Source of the DNA: Bacteriovorax sp. PP10
GTDB taxonomy: Bacteria; Bdellovibrionota; Bacteriovoracia; Bacteriovoracales; Bacteriovoracaceae
DNA length: 64,000 nucleotides
Reading direction: 5' to 3'
NCBI RefSeq assembly: GCF_035013165.1
Contig: NZ_JAYGJQ010000002.1
Location: 992,001 to 1,056,000 of the forward strand
In this document: positions 7,432 through 16,354 of the stretch, piece after piece
Position numbering within the stretch: the stretch's first letter is position 1
Layout: each line of letters begins with the position of its first letter
Translations under genes and position numbers: made by a program
The notes under the pieces: generated by a model
The model's database searches: none
What the model saw: only the letters and a program-made list of their open reading frames with translations
What the model was told of the DNA's origin: nothing

Positions 7432-8096
7432 AGAAAATTTTAACTTTTGTCCTTATTATTTTTGTCCTTTTAATATCTTTGTATTTATTTTTTCCTGATG
7501 TAACGCTTTTTACGACTCTCGAACATATAAAGGCCTCTCACGATAAGTGGGTGGCCTTATATCAACAAAAGCCTTTCAAAATTATTACACTTTTTATTGT
7601 CTTCAATATTTTTATGGCCATGCTTCCAGTGCCGGGAATTTCTATGATCAGTCTTCTTGGCGGATCAATCTTTGGATTTGTGCCGGGAGTGATTTATTCA
7701 TCAAGTGCCACGGCCATTGGAAATCTAGCGGGATTTTTCATCGCCAGGTATTTTTTGCAGGATTATGTTTACGCCCGTTATGGAGACAAGCTGAACCTGT
7801 TTCGCTCTTCATTTCAGGTCGAAGGAACTATGGCACTTTTTTCATTCAGGCTATTTCCTTTTGTTCCTTCTTTTGTGGCCAATCTTATTATGGGAGTCTC
7901 ACCACTTAGTTGGTGGAATTTCTTTTGGGCCAGTTGGGTGGGAAGAATACCAATGGTTCTGGTGTATACCTGGAGCGGAGTGCAGATTGCCAAGGTGAGA
8001 AGTTTGGAGGATATTTTAAGTCCAGGGATAGTGATTGCTTTTATTTTACTAGCAGGACTGCCGTGGTTTTTTAGAATGGCCATTAGAAAATTCTAA
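7428..8096 (+). CDS. VTT/TVP38-TMEM64 family membrane protein
   Basis: A 222-residue protein with an N-terminal membrane anchor and the VTT (SNARE-associated) core: MLPVPGISMISLLGGSIFGF, GVIYSSSATAIGNLAGFFIARYF and a re-entrant FRLFPFVPSFVANLIMGVS...FFWASWVGRIPMVLVYTWSG. These are the conserved GxxFG, FxxxR and RxxPxxP-type elements of the TVP38/DedA-like group, proteins implicated in lipid scrambling or carrier recycling in other organisms. It is translationally coupled to the upstream permease and is followed by NADH dehydrogenase 12 bp downstream, so the five genes 5657-9380 are probably one operon of membrane functions. Confidence 0.85.
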   Translation: MKKILTFVLIIFVLLISLYLFFPDVTLFTTLEHIKASHDKWVALYQQKPFKIITLFIVFNIFMAMLPVPGISMISLLGGSIFGFVPGVIYSSSATAIGNLAGFFIARYFLQDYVYARYGDKLNLFRSSFQVEGTMALFSFRLFPFVPSFVANLIMGVSPLSWWNFFWASWVGRIPMVLVYTWSGVQIAKVRSLEDILSPGIVIAFILLAGLPWFFRMAIRKF

Positions 8097-8108
8097 CCTG
8101 AGTGATGT

Positions 8109-9380
8109 ATGAAAAAACATGTCGTGATTATCGGTGGTGGTTTTGGTGGATTAAAAGCAGCTAAGGTTTTAGCAGACTATACTGACTTAGTTGATGTCAC
8201 GCTCATCGATAAAAGAAACTATCACTTATTTCAACCCTTACTCTATCAAGTGGCAACGGCCGGATTATCTCCCGCTGATATCGCAACACCTATTCGAAAT
8301 GTTTTATCCGATGCTAAAAACGTAACCGTTTATATGGATGAAATTAAATCGGTTAATCCGCAAATCAATTCATTTGAAGCTGGCACTGTCTCTTCGAAAT
8401 ACGACTATATCATTCTTGCTTGTGGAGCGACTCATAGTTATTTCGGTAAAGATCATTGGGAAGAGTTTGCTCCCGGATTAAAAACACTTGAGATGGCCAC
8501 AGAGATCAGAAGAAGAATTCTTATGGCCTTTGAGTCAGCTGAAAAAGAAGCAGATAAAAATCGCCAGAAAGAATGGCTGACATTTGTTGTGGTTGGCGGA
8601 GGTCCTACAGGAGTAGAGATGGCCGGAGCGATTTCTGAAATTGCCCGTCAGACAATGGAGGCAGATTTTAGGAATATTGATCCAAAGGATACGAGAGTGA
8701 TTTTAATTGAAGCAGGCAAGAGAGTGCTGGCAAGTTTCAATGAAACACTTTCTATCGATGCCAAAGCAGATCTGAAAAACTTAGGTGTCGAAGTTTTAAA
8801 TGAAGCTCGTGTAACAGATATTAATGCTAATGGCGTTGCACTGGCAGATGCAGCTGGAGTAGAGCAAAAAATTGCTTCAAAAACGGTTGTATGGGCCGCA
8901 GGTGTTAGGCCATCACCGATCAATGCCACTTTAAATGTTCCTCTGGATAAAGCTGGAAGAATTATTGTATCGAAAAAATTATCGGTAGAGAGTTATCCAA
9001 ATTTATTTGTTATCGGCGATCAGGCCCATTTTGATGAACCAGATGGAAAAGTTCTTCCAGGACTTGCTCCTGTGGCGATTCAAATGGGGAAGCATGCTGC
9101 AAAAAATATTATCCGCTTAATTAAAAATGAAGCATCTTTGGATTTTAAGTATGTCGATAAGGGACAGATGGCAACGATCGGAAGAAAACTTGCAGTTATG
9201 GAATTTAAAGGAATCAAAGCGCGTGGGACATTTGCATGGCTTGCTTGGCTCTTTGTGCATATTTATTATTTGATTGGATTTAAAAATAGAATGTTTGTTA
9301 TGATGCAATGGACTTGGTCATATATTACATTCAATAGAGGAGCGCGCTTAATTACGAAAAAAGACTGGAAAGATTTTTAA
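8109..9380 (+). CDS. ndh: Type II NADH:quinone oxidoreductase
   Basis: A 423-residue FAD enzyme of the NDH-2 family. The N-terminal dinucleotide fold VVIIGGGFGGLKAAKVL binds FAD, followed by the family-typical NYHLFQPLLYQVATAGLSPADIATPIR. The second Rossmann motif VVVGGGPTGVEMAGAI binds NADH, and LFVIGDQAHF with the FAD-binding Asp and LAPVAIQMGKHAAKNI near the quinone site are all in order. The C-terminal amphipathic/hydrophobic region (AWLAWLFVHIYYLIGFKNR) anchors it on the cytoplasmic side of the membrane. It oxidises NADH and reduces menaquinone without pumping protons. A menB gene elsewhere in the window supports menaquinone as partner. It converges on the MFS gene with a 4-nt TTAA stop overlap. 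Confidence 0.93.
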   Translation: MKKHVVIIGGGFGGLKAAKVLADYTDLVDVTLIDKRNYHLFQPLLYQVATAGLSPADIATPIRNVLSDAKNVTVYMDEIKSVNPQINSFEAGTVSSKYDYIILACGATHSYFGKDHWEEFAPGLKTLEMATEIRRRILMAFESAEKEADKNRQKEWLTFVVVGGGPTGVEMAGAISEIARQTMEADFRNIDPKDTRVILIEAGKRVLASFNETLSIDAKADLKNLGVEVLNEARVTDINANGVALADAAGVEQKIASKTVVWAAGVRPSPINATLNVPLDKAGRIIVSKKLSVESYPNLFVIGDQAHFDEPDGKVLPGLAPVAIQMGKHAAKNIIRLIKNEASLDFKYVDKGQMATIGRKLAVMEFKGIKARGTFAWLAWLFVHIYYLIGFKNRMFVMMQWTWSYITFNRGARLITKKDWKDF

Positions 9381-10600
9381 GCTGTTCTCATCGCCACATA
9401 TTCATCAATCTTAGGAGCTTTCTTTAAAAAGTAACTTGCACCAATCAAGATAATCACACCATTAATTAAAAGTGCTGTATGCAGTCCTAAATGTTCAGCA
9501 GAAAATCCCATGATTAAACTTCCAAAAGGTGCCAGACCTTGGAGAGAGACGTTGAAGAAACTTAAAACTCTCCCACGTTTATCATCATCGACAGTACTTT
9601 GAATCATAGTGTTACTTGAGGCCATTTGAAGCATCAAGGTCATTCCTGTTGTAAAGACACTGAATAAAATAAAATGAAAATTATCAAGTCTTGATAAAAT
9701 AATTAGAAAAATAGAAAATGCAATACCTGAAACTGCGACAACCTTGGCCAGTGTTGGTTGTCCTTTTCTGTTACTTAAATAAAGCGCACTGATAAAAGAT
9801 CCCACACCCACACAGCTCGTAATCCATCCAAGTGCACTGGCACCCATTTCAGGAGATTTACCAGCAATGGCCGGGAAAAAAGTTGTGTAAGGAATAGCAA
9901 AGAAACTGATAAAAATTAAATATAATAAAATATTTCTAATACTCGGATTTTTGAAAGTGGCATCGTAGCCAACTTTCAAACCTGAGATCATTTTTCTGTA
10001 ATGGAATTCAACAGGAACATGAGGAGCAACTTTTAAAACAAGGAGTGCACTGATAACTCCTAAATAGCTTACGCCGTTTAAAAGAAAACACATGCCTTCA
10101 CCGACAACTGCAATCATAAGTCCAGCGAAGGCCGGGCCCAGGAGTCTGGTTAAGTTGTTGACTGAAGAGTTAATCGCGATGGCGTTGGGAAGATCTTTTC
10201 TATCTTTTACAATTTGGACAATGAAGGCCTGTCTGGTTGTTAAGTCAAAAGCATTGATTGTACCAAGAGTGAAATCGAGGATGATCAGTTGAGTAAGTGT
10301 GATCTTTCCAGAGAATGTTAAGGCCGCAAGTGCAAAGGCCTGCAGACACGCAAGAACCTGAGTCCAAAGAAGAAGTTTATATCGATTCACGTGATCGACA
10401 ATAACACCTGCAAATAATCCAAAAATAAAAATGGGAAGTTGAGCACTGAAGCCTGCAATACCAAGCCACATCGGAGAATTAGTTAGTTTGAAAATCATCC
10501 AACTCATCGCCAGCTGTTGCATGGATGTACCCATCAATGAAATGAATTGGCCACTAATGTAAATGCGATAATCTTTGTGCTTTAATGCTGGAAATGCCAT
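9377..10600 (-). CDS. Major facilitator superfamily exporter (EntS/MFS_3 type)
   Basis: A 407-residue polytopic protein with about 12 membrane helices. The N-terminus (FPALKHKDYRIYISGQFISLMGTSMQQLAMSWMIF) and the loop GVIVDHVNRYKLLLWTQVL (the MFS D-x-x-x-R/K loop between helices 2 and 3) are typical of the enterobactin-exporter-like drug efflux branch. A second-half signature, DDKRGRVLSFFNVSLQGLAPFGSLIMG, is also family-like. Substrate unknown. A LysR regulator is transcribed divergently across a 143-bp gap, which makes it the most likely regulator of this gene. An AAGGA site precedes the start. Confidence 0.85.
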   Translation of the reverse strand: MAFPALKHKDYRIYISGQFISLMGTSMQQLAMSWMIFKLTNSPMWLGIAGFSAQLPIFIFGLFAGVIVDHVNRYKLLLWTQVLACLQAFALAALTFSGKITLTQLIILDFTLGTINAFDLTTRQAFIVQIVKDRKDLPNAIAINSSVNNLTRLLGPAFAGLMIAVVGEGMCFLLNGVSYLGVISALLVLKVAPHVPVEFHYRKMISGLKVGYDATFKNPSIRNILLYLIFISFFAIPYTTFFPAIAGKSPEMGASALGWITSCVGVGSFISALYLSNRKGQPTLAKVVAVSGIAFSIFLIILSRLDNFHFILFSVFTTGMTLMLQMASSNTMIQSTVDDDKRGRVLSFFNVSLQGLAPFGSLIMGFSAEHLGLHTALLINGVIILIGASYFLKKAPKIDEYVAMRTA

Positions 10601-10685
10601 TTATCCTTCAATCAAGATTTAGTGGATTAAACAATTTTACTGTCATGATTGTTCTCAACGTTGATTCTAACACTACAATAGTCTA

Positions 10686-10714
10686 ATTCGAGATAGTGGA
10701 CAATAGACTTGAAT
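10686..10714. promoter_or_regulatory. Inverted repeat, candidate LysR-type operator
   Basis: ATTCGAG (10686-10692) and CTTGAAT (10708-10714) form a near-perfect inverted repeat with one mismatch and a 15-nt spacer, inside the gap between the divergent MFS and LysR genes. LysR proteins commonly bind such dyads upstream of their own gene and of a divergent target. Confidence 0.35.
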
Positions 10715-10743
10715 GTTGATTTAATGTTAACCAGAGGTTTACA

Positions 10744-11637
10744 ATGATTCTAAGGGATATTAACCAGATCAGGTCTTTCATTGCGATCTACCAGGCGAGA
10801 AGTCTGACGGTGGCGGCAAAAAAGATGGGAATGTCGAAAGCGGCGATGGCCAAGAGGCTGGGACTTCTTGAAGCTGAGATGGGGTATAGTTTATTTAGAC
10901 GAAGCACGAGAAAAATTGTTCCTACACCTGAGGCGGATAGAATCTTTCTGGAAGCTCAAAGACTCATTGATCACGTTCATGAATTTGAAGCGGCGTTTGG
11001 AAAAGACGATGCGATGAAAGGACTGATCCGTGTGACGTGCTCAATTACTATGGCACAAGACTTTCTTGCAAAAGTTCTGGCGAGTTTTCAAGCGAAGTAT
11101 CCTGAGATTACAATTGAATTGCTTGCGACAGACAGTGCACTTGATATGATTGAAAATAATATCGACCTGGCCATTAGAATGAATCCGGCTGAAGTGGCCA
11201 ATCAATTAGGAAGAAGAATCGGTCAGCACAAAATGGTGCTGGTGGCTTCACCTGAATACTTAAAGAAACATAAAAAAATAAAGTCATTGGAAGATTTAAA
11301 AAATCATTCGGTGCAATTTATAAATCATCATAGTGATTTGCAGTTTAAAACTAATAAAATGAAGTTGAAGAACTTTTTCCCAACTAGAAGTTTTCTGACC
11401 AATGATCCGGGAGTGCTTACAAAACTTTCTTTAGAAGGAATGTTTATTAGTGTGCGCCCATGGTGGAACGTTAAAGATCATGTTGAGAATAAAAAGCTTG
11501 AGGTCGTGCTTAAAAATGAATTGTTCACATCTCTGGGAGATGTGTGGATCTTATCATCGGTCGGGAAAAGACAAACCCACAGAGTCAGAATTTTATTTGA
11601 TGAAATGGTTGAGCAGCTTGCACCTTACTTTGCTTAG
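10744..11637 (+). CDS. LysR-family transcriptional regulator
   Basis: A 297-residue regulator. The N-terminal winged helix covers about residues 5-65 (RSFIAIYQARSLTVAAKKMGMSKAAMAKRLGLLEAEMGYSLFRRSTRKIVPTPEA, shown here across the helix-turn-helix). Then come a linker helix and an effector-binding domain with the CrgA-like opening GLIRVTCSITMAQDFLAKVLASF and later VLVASPEYLKKHKKIKSLEDL. The length is normal for the family. AGAGG about 8 nt upstream supports the start. The neighbouring divergent exporter gene and the inverted repeat between them suggest local control; the inducer is unknown. Confidence 0.88.
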   Translation: MILRDINQIRSFIAIYQARSLTVAAKKMGMSKAAMAKRLGLLEAEMGYSLFRRSTRKIVPTPEADRIFLEAQRLIDHVHEFEAAFGKDDAMKGLIRVTCSITMAQDFLAKVLASFQAKYPEITIELLATDSALDMIENNIDLAIRMNPAEVANQLGRRIGQHKMVLVASPEYLKKHKKIKSLEDLKNHSVQFINHHSDLQFKTNKMKLKNFFPTRSFLTNDPGVLTKLSLEGMFISVRPWWNVKDHVENKKLEVVLKNELFTSLGDVWILSSVGKRQTHRVRILFDEMVEQLAPYFA

Positions 11638-12309
11638 TTAAGGCTCTTTTACCAGGCTGACAATGTAGGGGCCTTCTTCAACTGCAATTGATTTTGAAAA
11701 TCCTACGCGCATTTTAAATGTTGGGCCGAAAGTCACGAAGGTATGGAACTCTCCATTTTCTCCAGCGTGATCAATTCCTTCAGGAAGGCGGTTTAAGTAT
11801 TCCTGATTGTATTCGCAAGCAAGAAAACTGTAACCAAGTTTTTCTTCGTTAACTGAAGTCACCAGAGCTTTGTGTCCGGTTTGAAAAAACTTTGCAGCGA
11901 CTTCTTTTGTATCCATTCCCCAAAGAGGGAAGACAGCTTTCATATCTAAATCAAAAATCATTTTTTCTTTGAAGTCGCGGTCTGCCTGTTGATTGATATC
12001 ACCAAAGGCCACGGTTTTAATTCCGCGTTTTGCGTACATTGAAAGAATCGCACTGACTTGTTTTACATATTCATCATCAGTCGCATCTTCTGGAAGAAAA
12101 ATTCTTTGTAGTGGAAGCTTTAAAAGCTTCGCTTGCTCTAAAACAAGAACGTCAGGAATTCCATGAAGTGGAACACGATTTTTATCGCGATTAAGGGTTG
12201 TGATTAGTCCTTTCACTTCGTACTGGGGATTCTGACTTAATTCATAAAGGGCCAGGGCGCTGTCTTTTCCGCCACTCCAAAACATCAAAACTTTTTCTTT
12301 ATTTTCCAT
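11638..12309 (-). CDS. ATP-pyrophosphatase of the diphthine-ammonia-ligase-like (DUF71) family
   Basis: About 223 residues. KVLMFWSGGKDSALALYEL is the PP-loop (SGGKDS) of N-type ATP pyrophosphatases, and GIPDVLVLEQAKLLKLPLQRIFLP followed by VAFGDINQQADRDFKE and FPLWGMDT is the order of motifs in the DUF71/Dph6-like group. Archaeal and eukaryotic members amidate diphthine; bacteria lack diphthamide, so the bacterial substrate is unknown. I prefer the start at 12309 because GATAAT ends 7 nt upstream and homologues begin close to the PP-loop; an in-frame ATG at 12318 is the alternative. Its stop codon abuts the stop of the LysR gene with no gap. Confidence 0.8.
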   Translation of the reverse strand: MENKEKVLMFWSGGKDSALALYELSQNPQYEVKGLITTLNRDKNRVPLHGIPDVLVLEQAKLLKLPLQRIFLPEDATDDEYVKQVSAILSMYAKRGIKTVAFGDINQQADRDFKEKMIFDLDMKAVFPLWGMDTKEVAAKFFQTGHKALVTSVNEEKLGYSFLACEYNQEYLNRLPEGIDHAGENGEFHTFVTFGPTFKMRVGFSKSIAVEEGPYIVSLVKEP

Positions 12310-12393
12310 AGCAGGCATTATCCCATACTTAGCATAGATTGTTGACTAAAAAAGACGGTTGAGTGCTTCTCAATACTTGTCGATAGGCTAAGG

Positions 12394-13251
12394 ATGAAAT
12401 GGACTCTTTTAATTTTCGTTCTCCTTTTTTCGGCATGCGCTGAGCTTACGCGCTATCCGGCCAATACGGATGAAATCCGTCATGTGGTTTTTGATATCGA
12501 CTGGACAATTGTTTCCGAAATCAAGGAAGGCCACAAAGTTCCTTCAAAAAGAGTGATAGAAGTGCAAGGGCATAAGTATTTTATCGCTGAAGGTTTAGAA
12601 GAATTCATTCAAAGCATACTGGATAAAAAAGATGTGAAGATTTCTTTTTTTAGTGGTGGAACGCTTGTACGTAATCACGAGCTACTTTCAAAAATAAAAT
12701 TAAAAGATCAGCGTTCGTTGAAAGACATTGCTTACAAAGTTTTAAATTTTGAAGACCTGGTGACCGTCGATACAACAGAGGGTGTTCCTTTTGCTGAAAG
12801 AAATAAAAAAGACCTGACAAAAGTTTCCAAAGATCTGGATCAATTAATTATGTTTGATGATACCTATAATTTTGCTCTCGAAACAAAGGTGCCACAAAAC
12901 AATAATGTTTTCTTTATTGGAAGTGCCTTGGAGCATTTTGACTCCTTTAAGGATGCGCAAGGATTAACTGGAAAGTACATACCAGTGAGTTATGAGCAGT
13001 GGCTTCTTAACAATAAGAAACTCTATATTCTAAATATGGCCTTCAACGAAGCATACATGGAATCCAAGTCGGGTAATATAACTTTCAGTGAGGCGATGAA
13101 GAGAAAAGAAGACGCATTAAATTTGAAATCTCACGAATGGAATGAAGTATCCGAGCATTATTACAAAACTTATTTTAAAACTGCGCCATTGAAGAATGCT
13201 CAAGATTCATTCAAATGTGCTGAGGGGATGAAACTCCTGATAGGGTGGTAA
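12394..13251 (+). CDS. Lipoprotein with a HAD-like phosphatase domain
   Basis: A 285-residue protein with a lipoprotein signal MKWTLLIFVLLFSACAEL (lipid-modified Cys15). Soon after, HVVFDIDWTIVSE is HAD motif I (DxDxT). The strand-Ser segment KISFFSGGTLVRN could be motif II, a lysine-rich stretch (NKKDLTKVSKDL) holds the motif III Lys, and LIMFDDTYNFA is motif IV (DD). The set suggests an active phosphohydrolase of the acid-phosphatase type, but outside the cytoplasm. Its substrate is unknown. Upstream, GTCGATAG (12379-12386) ends 7 nt before the ATG and resembles a FliA -10; the -35 is poor. Confidence 0.7.
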   Translation: MKWTLLIFVLLFSACAELTRYPANTDEIRHVVFDIDWTIVSEIKEGHKVPSKRVIEVQGHKYFIAEGLEEFIQSILDKKDVKISFFSGGTLVRNHELLSKIKLKDQRSLKDIAYKVLNFEDLVTVDTTEGVPFAERNKKDLTKVSKDLDQLIMFDDTYNFALETKVPQNNNVFFIGSALEHFDSFKDAQGLTGKYIPVSYEQWLLNNKKLYILNMAFNEAYMESKSGNITFSEAMKRKEDALNLKSHEWNEVSEHYYKTYFKTAPLKNAQDSFKCAEGMKLLIGW

Positions 13252-13292
13252 TTTCACCATAGACAAAACTCCATGTTGTTTTAGTATTAGCT

Positions 13293-14969
13293 ATGAATAT
13301 TTTTCAGTCAGTAGTTAAAAAATCCAAAAATTATAAAATTATTATCGCAACACTTCTGTTGTTTCTCATTTTTTTGAGCGGTTTTATTTATGAAAGCTAT
13401 ATCTCCTACAAGGGAGAGCTTCATAGGGCCGAAGTAGAAACCATTAACCTGACACGTGTTTTGCAGGAGCATATTAACGGCTCGTTTAAATCCATCGACC
13501 TGGTATTAACTGAGTTGCAAAAAGTGGTCTCTAATCGCCATGATCCAAAATGGTTAAAAAAAGATAGTCTAAATAGTCTTTTCCTGGAAAGAAGATTGAG
13601 CCTTCCGCAACTGCGCAGCTTCAAGGCCGTCGATAAAAATGGTGAGTATATTGTTGATGATAGTGGACTGGTGAACACTGTTAACCTGGCCGACCGCGAT
13701 TATTTTCAGATGTTGAAAAAAACGAATACTGATGAGCTTGTTATTTCAAAACCAGTAATCAGCAAAAGAAATCATATTTGGGTTATCGTACTGGCAAGAA
13801 GGCTGGTTGATAGCAAAGGAAATTTTGATGGGATCGTCTTTGGAACAATACCATTAGAGTATTTTAAAGAGCAGTTTGAAAAACTTGATTTAGGTGAAGG
13901 CGGGGTTCTAAATCTTCTGGATAGCCATATGACAATTCATATGAGGATTCCCTGGTCAGAGTCTTATATGGGAAGGGCAATAAAGGCCCGAGACTATATG
14001 CAGAAGTTTTTTAATAGCGATGAACTTTTTCTTGTCTCAAGAAGTGTCTCAGAAGTTGATGGCATTGAAAGACTTTATACCACGAGAAAACTGGAGAACT
14101 ATCCTTTTGTTGTCGTAGTAGGATTATCTACTAAGCAAATTTTGGAGTCCTGGAAAAAACGCACGACACTTTATACTGTCTCGATTTTCTTTCTTTTTAC
14201 ATTTTTCCTTATTTTTCTTTTTATTTTTCTGCGCTCTCAGGATCAGCTGGAAGAACAGCGCAATCAGGCGATACAGGCCTCAAAACTTTCTTCTTTAGGA
14301 GAGATGGCCGGAGGAATCGCTCATGAGATTAATAACCCGTTAACAATTATCTCGGCACTGGCGACGAGGACAAAAAAGAATTTACTGGATAAGAATATTC
14401 CTATCGAAAAGTCATTTGAAAATTTAGACAAAGTGATTGTTACTGTCGATCGCATTGCTAAAATTATTAAAGGACTACGTGCTTTTTCGAGAGATTCAAA
14501 TGGCGAAGCCTTCAGGTACAAAAAAGTTAATGAGGTTGTTGAAATGACTCTGGAGCTTTGCCAGGAGAGATTCCGTGATAACGGGATTGAGATCAAGCAG
14601 TATTTAAATCCAGATGTTGAAGTTCATTGCCGTGAAATTCAAATCGTTCAGGTTTTGGTGAATCTGCTTAATAACTCTCTCGATGCTATTTCAGAATTGC
14701 CGGTTAAGTGGATTGAAATATCTGCCTGTGATTTAGGTGGAATGGTTATGATCCGCGTGAAAGATAGTGGGAAAGGAATCCATCAGGACGTGGTTGATCA
14801 GATCATGCTTCCATTTTTTACAACCAAAGAAGTTGGAAAGGGAACAGGGCTTGGATTAAGTATTTCAAAAGGGATTGTTGAAGCTCACGAAGGTAAGTTT
14901 TATTATGAACTGCATGAAGGCCATACTAGTTTTGTTCTCGAACTAAAAAAGTATCTAACAAAGTCCTAA
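13293..14969 (+). CDS. Membrane sensor histidine kinase with periplasmic Cache domain
   Basis: A 558-residue kinase: first membrane helix at about residues 15-34, a periplasmic dCache-like sensor (residues about 40-285, including FKAVDKNGEYIVDDSG, LADRDYFQMLKKT and ISKPVISKRNHIWVIVLARRL, the canonical Cache strand order), and a second helix near 290-312. HisKA follows with SSLGEMAGGIAHEINNPLTI (phospho-acceptor His344), then a HATPase domain with N box LLNNSLDAI, G1 DSGKGI and G2 GTGLGLSISKGI. No receiver is attached. The nearest regulator is the REC-HD gene 320 bp downstream, a plausible but unproven partner. TAGTAT ends 5 nt before the ATG, without a Shine-Dalgarno. Confidence 0.88.
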   Translation: MNIFQSVVKKSKNYKIIIATLLLFLIFLSGFIYESYISYKGELHRAEVETINLTRVLQEHINGSFKSIDLVLTELQKVVSNRHDPKWLKKDSLNSLFLERRLSLPQLRSFKAVDKNGEYIVDDSGLVNTVNLADRDYFQMLKKTNTDELVISKPVISKRNHIWVIVLARRLVDSKGNFDGIVFGTIPLEYFKEQFEKLDLGEGGVLNLLDSHMTIHMRIPWSESYMGRAIKARDYMQKFFNSDELFLVSRSVSEVDGIERLYTTRKLENYPFVVVVGLSTKQILESWKKRTTLYTVSIFFLFTFFLIFLFIFLRSQDQLEEQRNQAIQASKLSSLGEMAGGIAHEINNPLTIISALATRTKKNLLDKNIPIEKSFENLDKVIVTVDRIAKIIKGLRAFSRDSNGEAFRYKKVNEVVEMTLELCQERFRDNGIEIKQYLNPDVEVHCREIQIVQVLVNLLNNSLDAISELPVKWIEISACDLGGMVMIRVKDSGKGIHQDVVDQIMLPFFTTKEVGKGTGLGLSISKGIVEAHEGKFYYELHEGHTSFVLELKKYLTKS

Positions 14970-15289
14970 TATAATTTTTATTGTCATCATTACAAATGCC
15001 CCGTGGGGGCATTAAAGACAGTGTGGGCCTTAAAATCCATCTGGTGCTACAAACGCATCAATTAAAATTTGAAACACCGTAAAAGGGCGCAATGGCCCTC
15101 AGATAGAATTCATTTGTCAGGTACTATTGGCCGACGGTTTTACTGTTTTCATTTACGAAATGGTTTCATAATCAAAAATAATTTAAACTCATCTTGAGGT
15201 AGAATAAAGATTACTTTTCATTGGGGGATTAGCGATGAAGGCAGTGTTTCCCTGCTTGTAAAAAAAAACCTTTAACATACAATGAACAG
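14970..15289. other. 320-bp non-coding gap between the kinase and REC-HD genes
   Basis: There is no convincing gene here. The gap holds an 8-bp stem AATGCCCC/GGGGCATT (14995-15013) without a T-run. Near 15072-15089 lies GGGC-N6-GCCC, and at 15235 an 8-codon ATG frame ends just before the downstream promoter. The stem-loops could belong to the 3' end of the kinase mRNA or to an unrecognised small RNA; I cannot support a specific RNA. Confidence 0.4.
15256..15283 (+). promoter_or_regulatory. Leaderless promoter TTGTAA-N16-TACAAT
   Basis: TTGTAA (15256-15261), a 16-nt spacer and TACAAT (15278-15283) ending exactly 6 nt before ATG 15290; the six bases contain no ribosome binding site. Confidence 0.55.
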
Positions 15290-16345
15290 ATGGAGAAAGT
15301 ACTACTTATTGTAGACGACAACAGAGAAATCATTGATGTCGTTCAGGAAATTTTAAAAGATCAATTCGATAGAATTGAAGCTGCTGCGACTGTTGAAGAA
15401 GCTCAACAGAAGCTTAATGAAACTCTATTCTCTTTTATGATTCTAGATATCAAGCTCGAGGCCCGCAATGGAGCAGAAGTTGTAAAGTATCTTGTCGAAA
15501 ACCCGGAAAATGAAAATAATAAATGTCCGGTACTTATCCTGAGCGGAATTATCAATGCTCAGTTCGCAGAAAAATTTGGTTCGCGTTTTGCCGGCGTTGT
15601 GATGAAGCCTTTTAACCACGATAAGCTTCTCACAATGGTGAAGGCAATTATGCTTAATGGAAAAGTTGATCCGGATAGTTCAGAAGATTTTCCAGAAGCA
15701 CCATGTGAGCTTCCATTTTCTATTCCTCAGCTGGAGCAAAAAGTTGCCAAAGTTCTGGATGTCGTTAAAAAGAATGCCAAGCTAAAACAACTTTTTGCAG
15801 ATATGGCCATTGACCGTAGTGCTGACAATTATGTGATGTCACATATTGGAATGCTGATTAATATTTCGACTGGTATTTGTATGAAGCTGGAGTGGAGTAC
15901 AGAAAAAACGCTTGAGAAATTTGTATTTGCTTCTTACTTGCATGATATGGCAATTTCTCATCGTCCGGATCTGGCCCGCGTTCATGGAAGTATGTTTGAA
16001 ATTGAATTAATGCAGGAGCAGTTGTCCCCAAACGATTTAAGAATAGTTATGGAGCATCCAACTCTGGCCGCAAATAAAATAGCGACAATCCCGGAAATTC
16101 CTCCGGACGTGGAAATGATGATTCGTCAGCACCATGAACTTCCAAAAGAAAACGGATGGCCGGGGAAACTCTCACACGCTAAAATTACACCGCTTGCAAC
16201 AGTCTTTATTGTTGCTCACGACCTGACAGACTACATTATTGATAATCCTAAGTGGGACCTGAAAGATTATATGGCCAAGGCCAAGTTAAAATTTAAAGGG
16301 CCACATTTTTCAAAAGTCCTTTCCGCATTAAACGAGATGATTTAA
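15290..16345 (+). CDS. Response regulator with degenerate HD-GYP-like output domain
   Basis: A 351-residue protein. The REC domain (1-120) has acidic residues DD at 9-10, phospho-acceptor Asp53 (MILDIKL) and the conserved Lys in VVMKPF. The C-terminal all-helical part has His218-Asp219 (YLHDMAIS), an MEHPTLAANK helix and HH at 281-282 with NGWP at 288-291. The arrangement follows HD-GYP cyclic-di-GMP phosphodiesterases. However, HDxGK is HDMAI and the G-Y-P triad reads G-W-P, so catalysis or specificity may be altered or lost. It probably receives phosphate from a kinase such as the one 320 bp upstream. Confidence 0.8.
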   Translation: MEKVLLIVDDNREIIDVVQEILKDQFDRIEAAATVEEAQQKLNETLFSFMILDIKLEARNGAEVVKYLVENPENENNKCPVLILSGIINAQFAEKFGSRFAGVVMKPFNHDKLLTMVKAIMLNGKVDPDSSEDFPEAPCELPFSIPQLEQKVAKVLDVVKKNAKLKQLFADMAIDRSADNYVMSHIGMLINISTGICMKLEWSTEKTLEKFVFASYLHDMAISHRPDLARVHGSMFEIELMQEQLSPNDLRIVMEHPTLAANKIATIPEIPPDVEMMIRQHHELPKENGWPGKLSHAKITPLATVFIVAHDLTDYIIDNPKWDLKDYMAKAKLKFKGPHFSKVLSALNEMI

Positions 16346-16354
16346 GCTTTTTAA

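Noticed and set aside
14995-15013. 8-bp hairpin after the histidine kinase gene
   Set aside because: No T-run on either strand, so I do not call it a terminator.
15235-15261. 8-codon frame MKAVFPCL before the REC-HD gene
   Set aside because: It ends inside the -35 element of that gene's promoter and has no composition suggesting attenuation.
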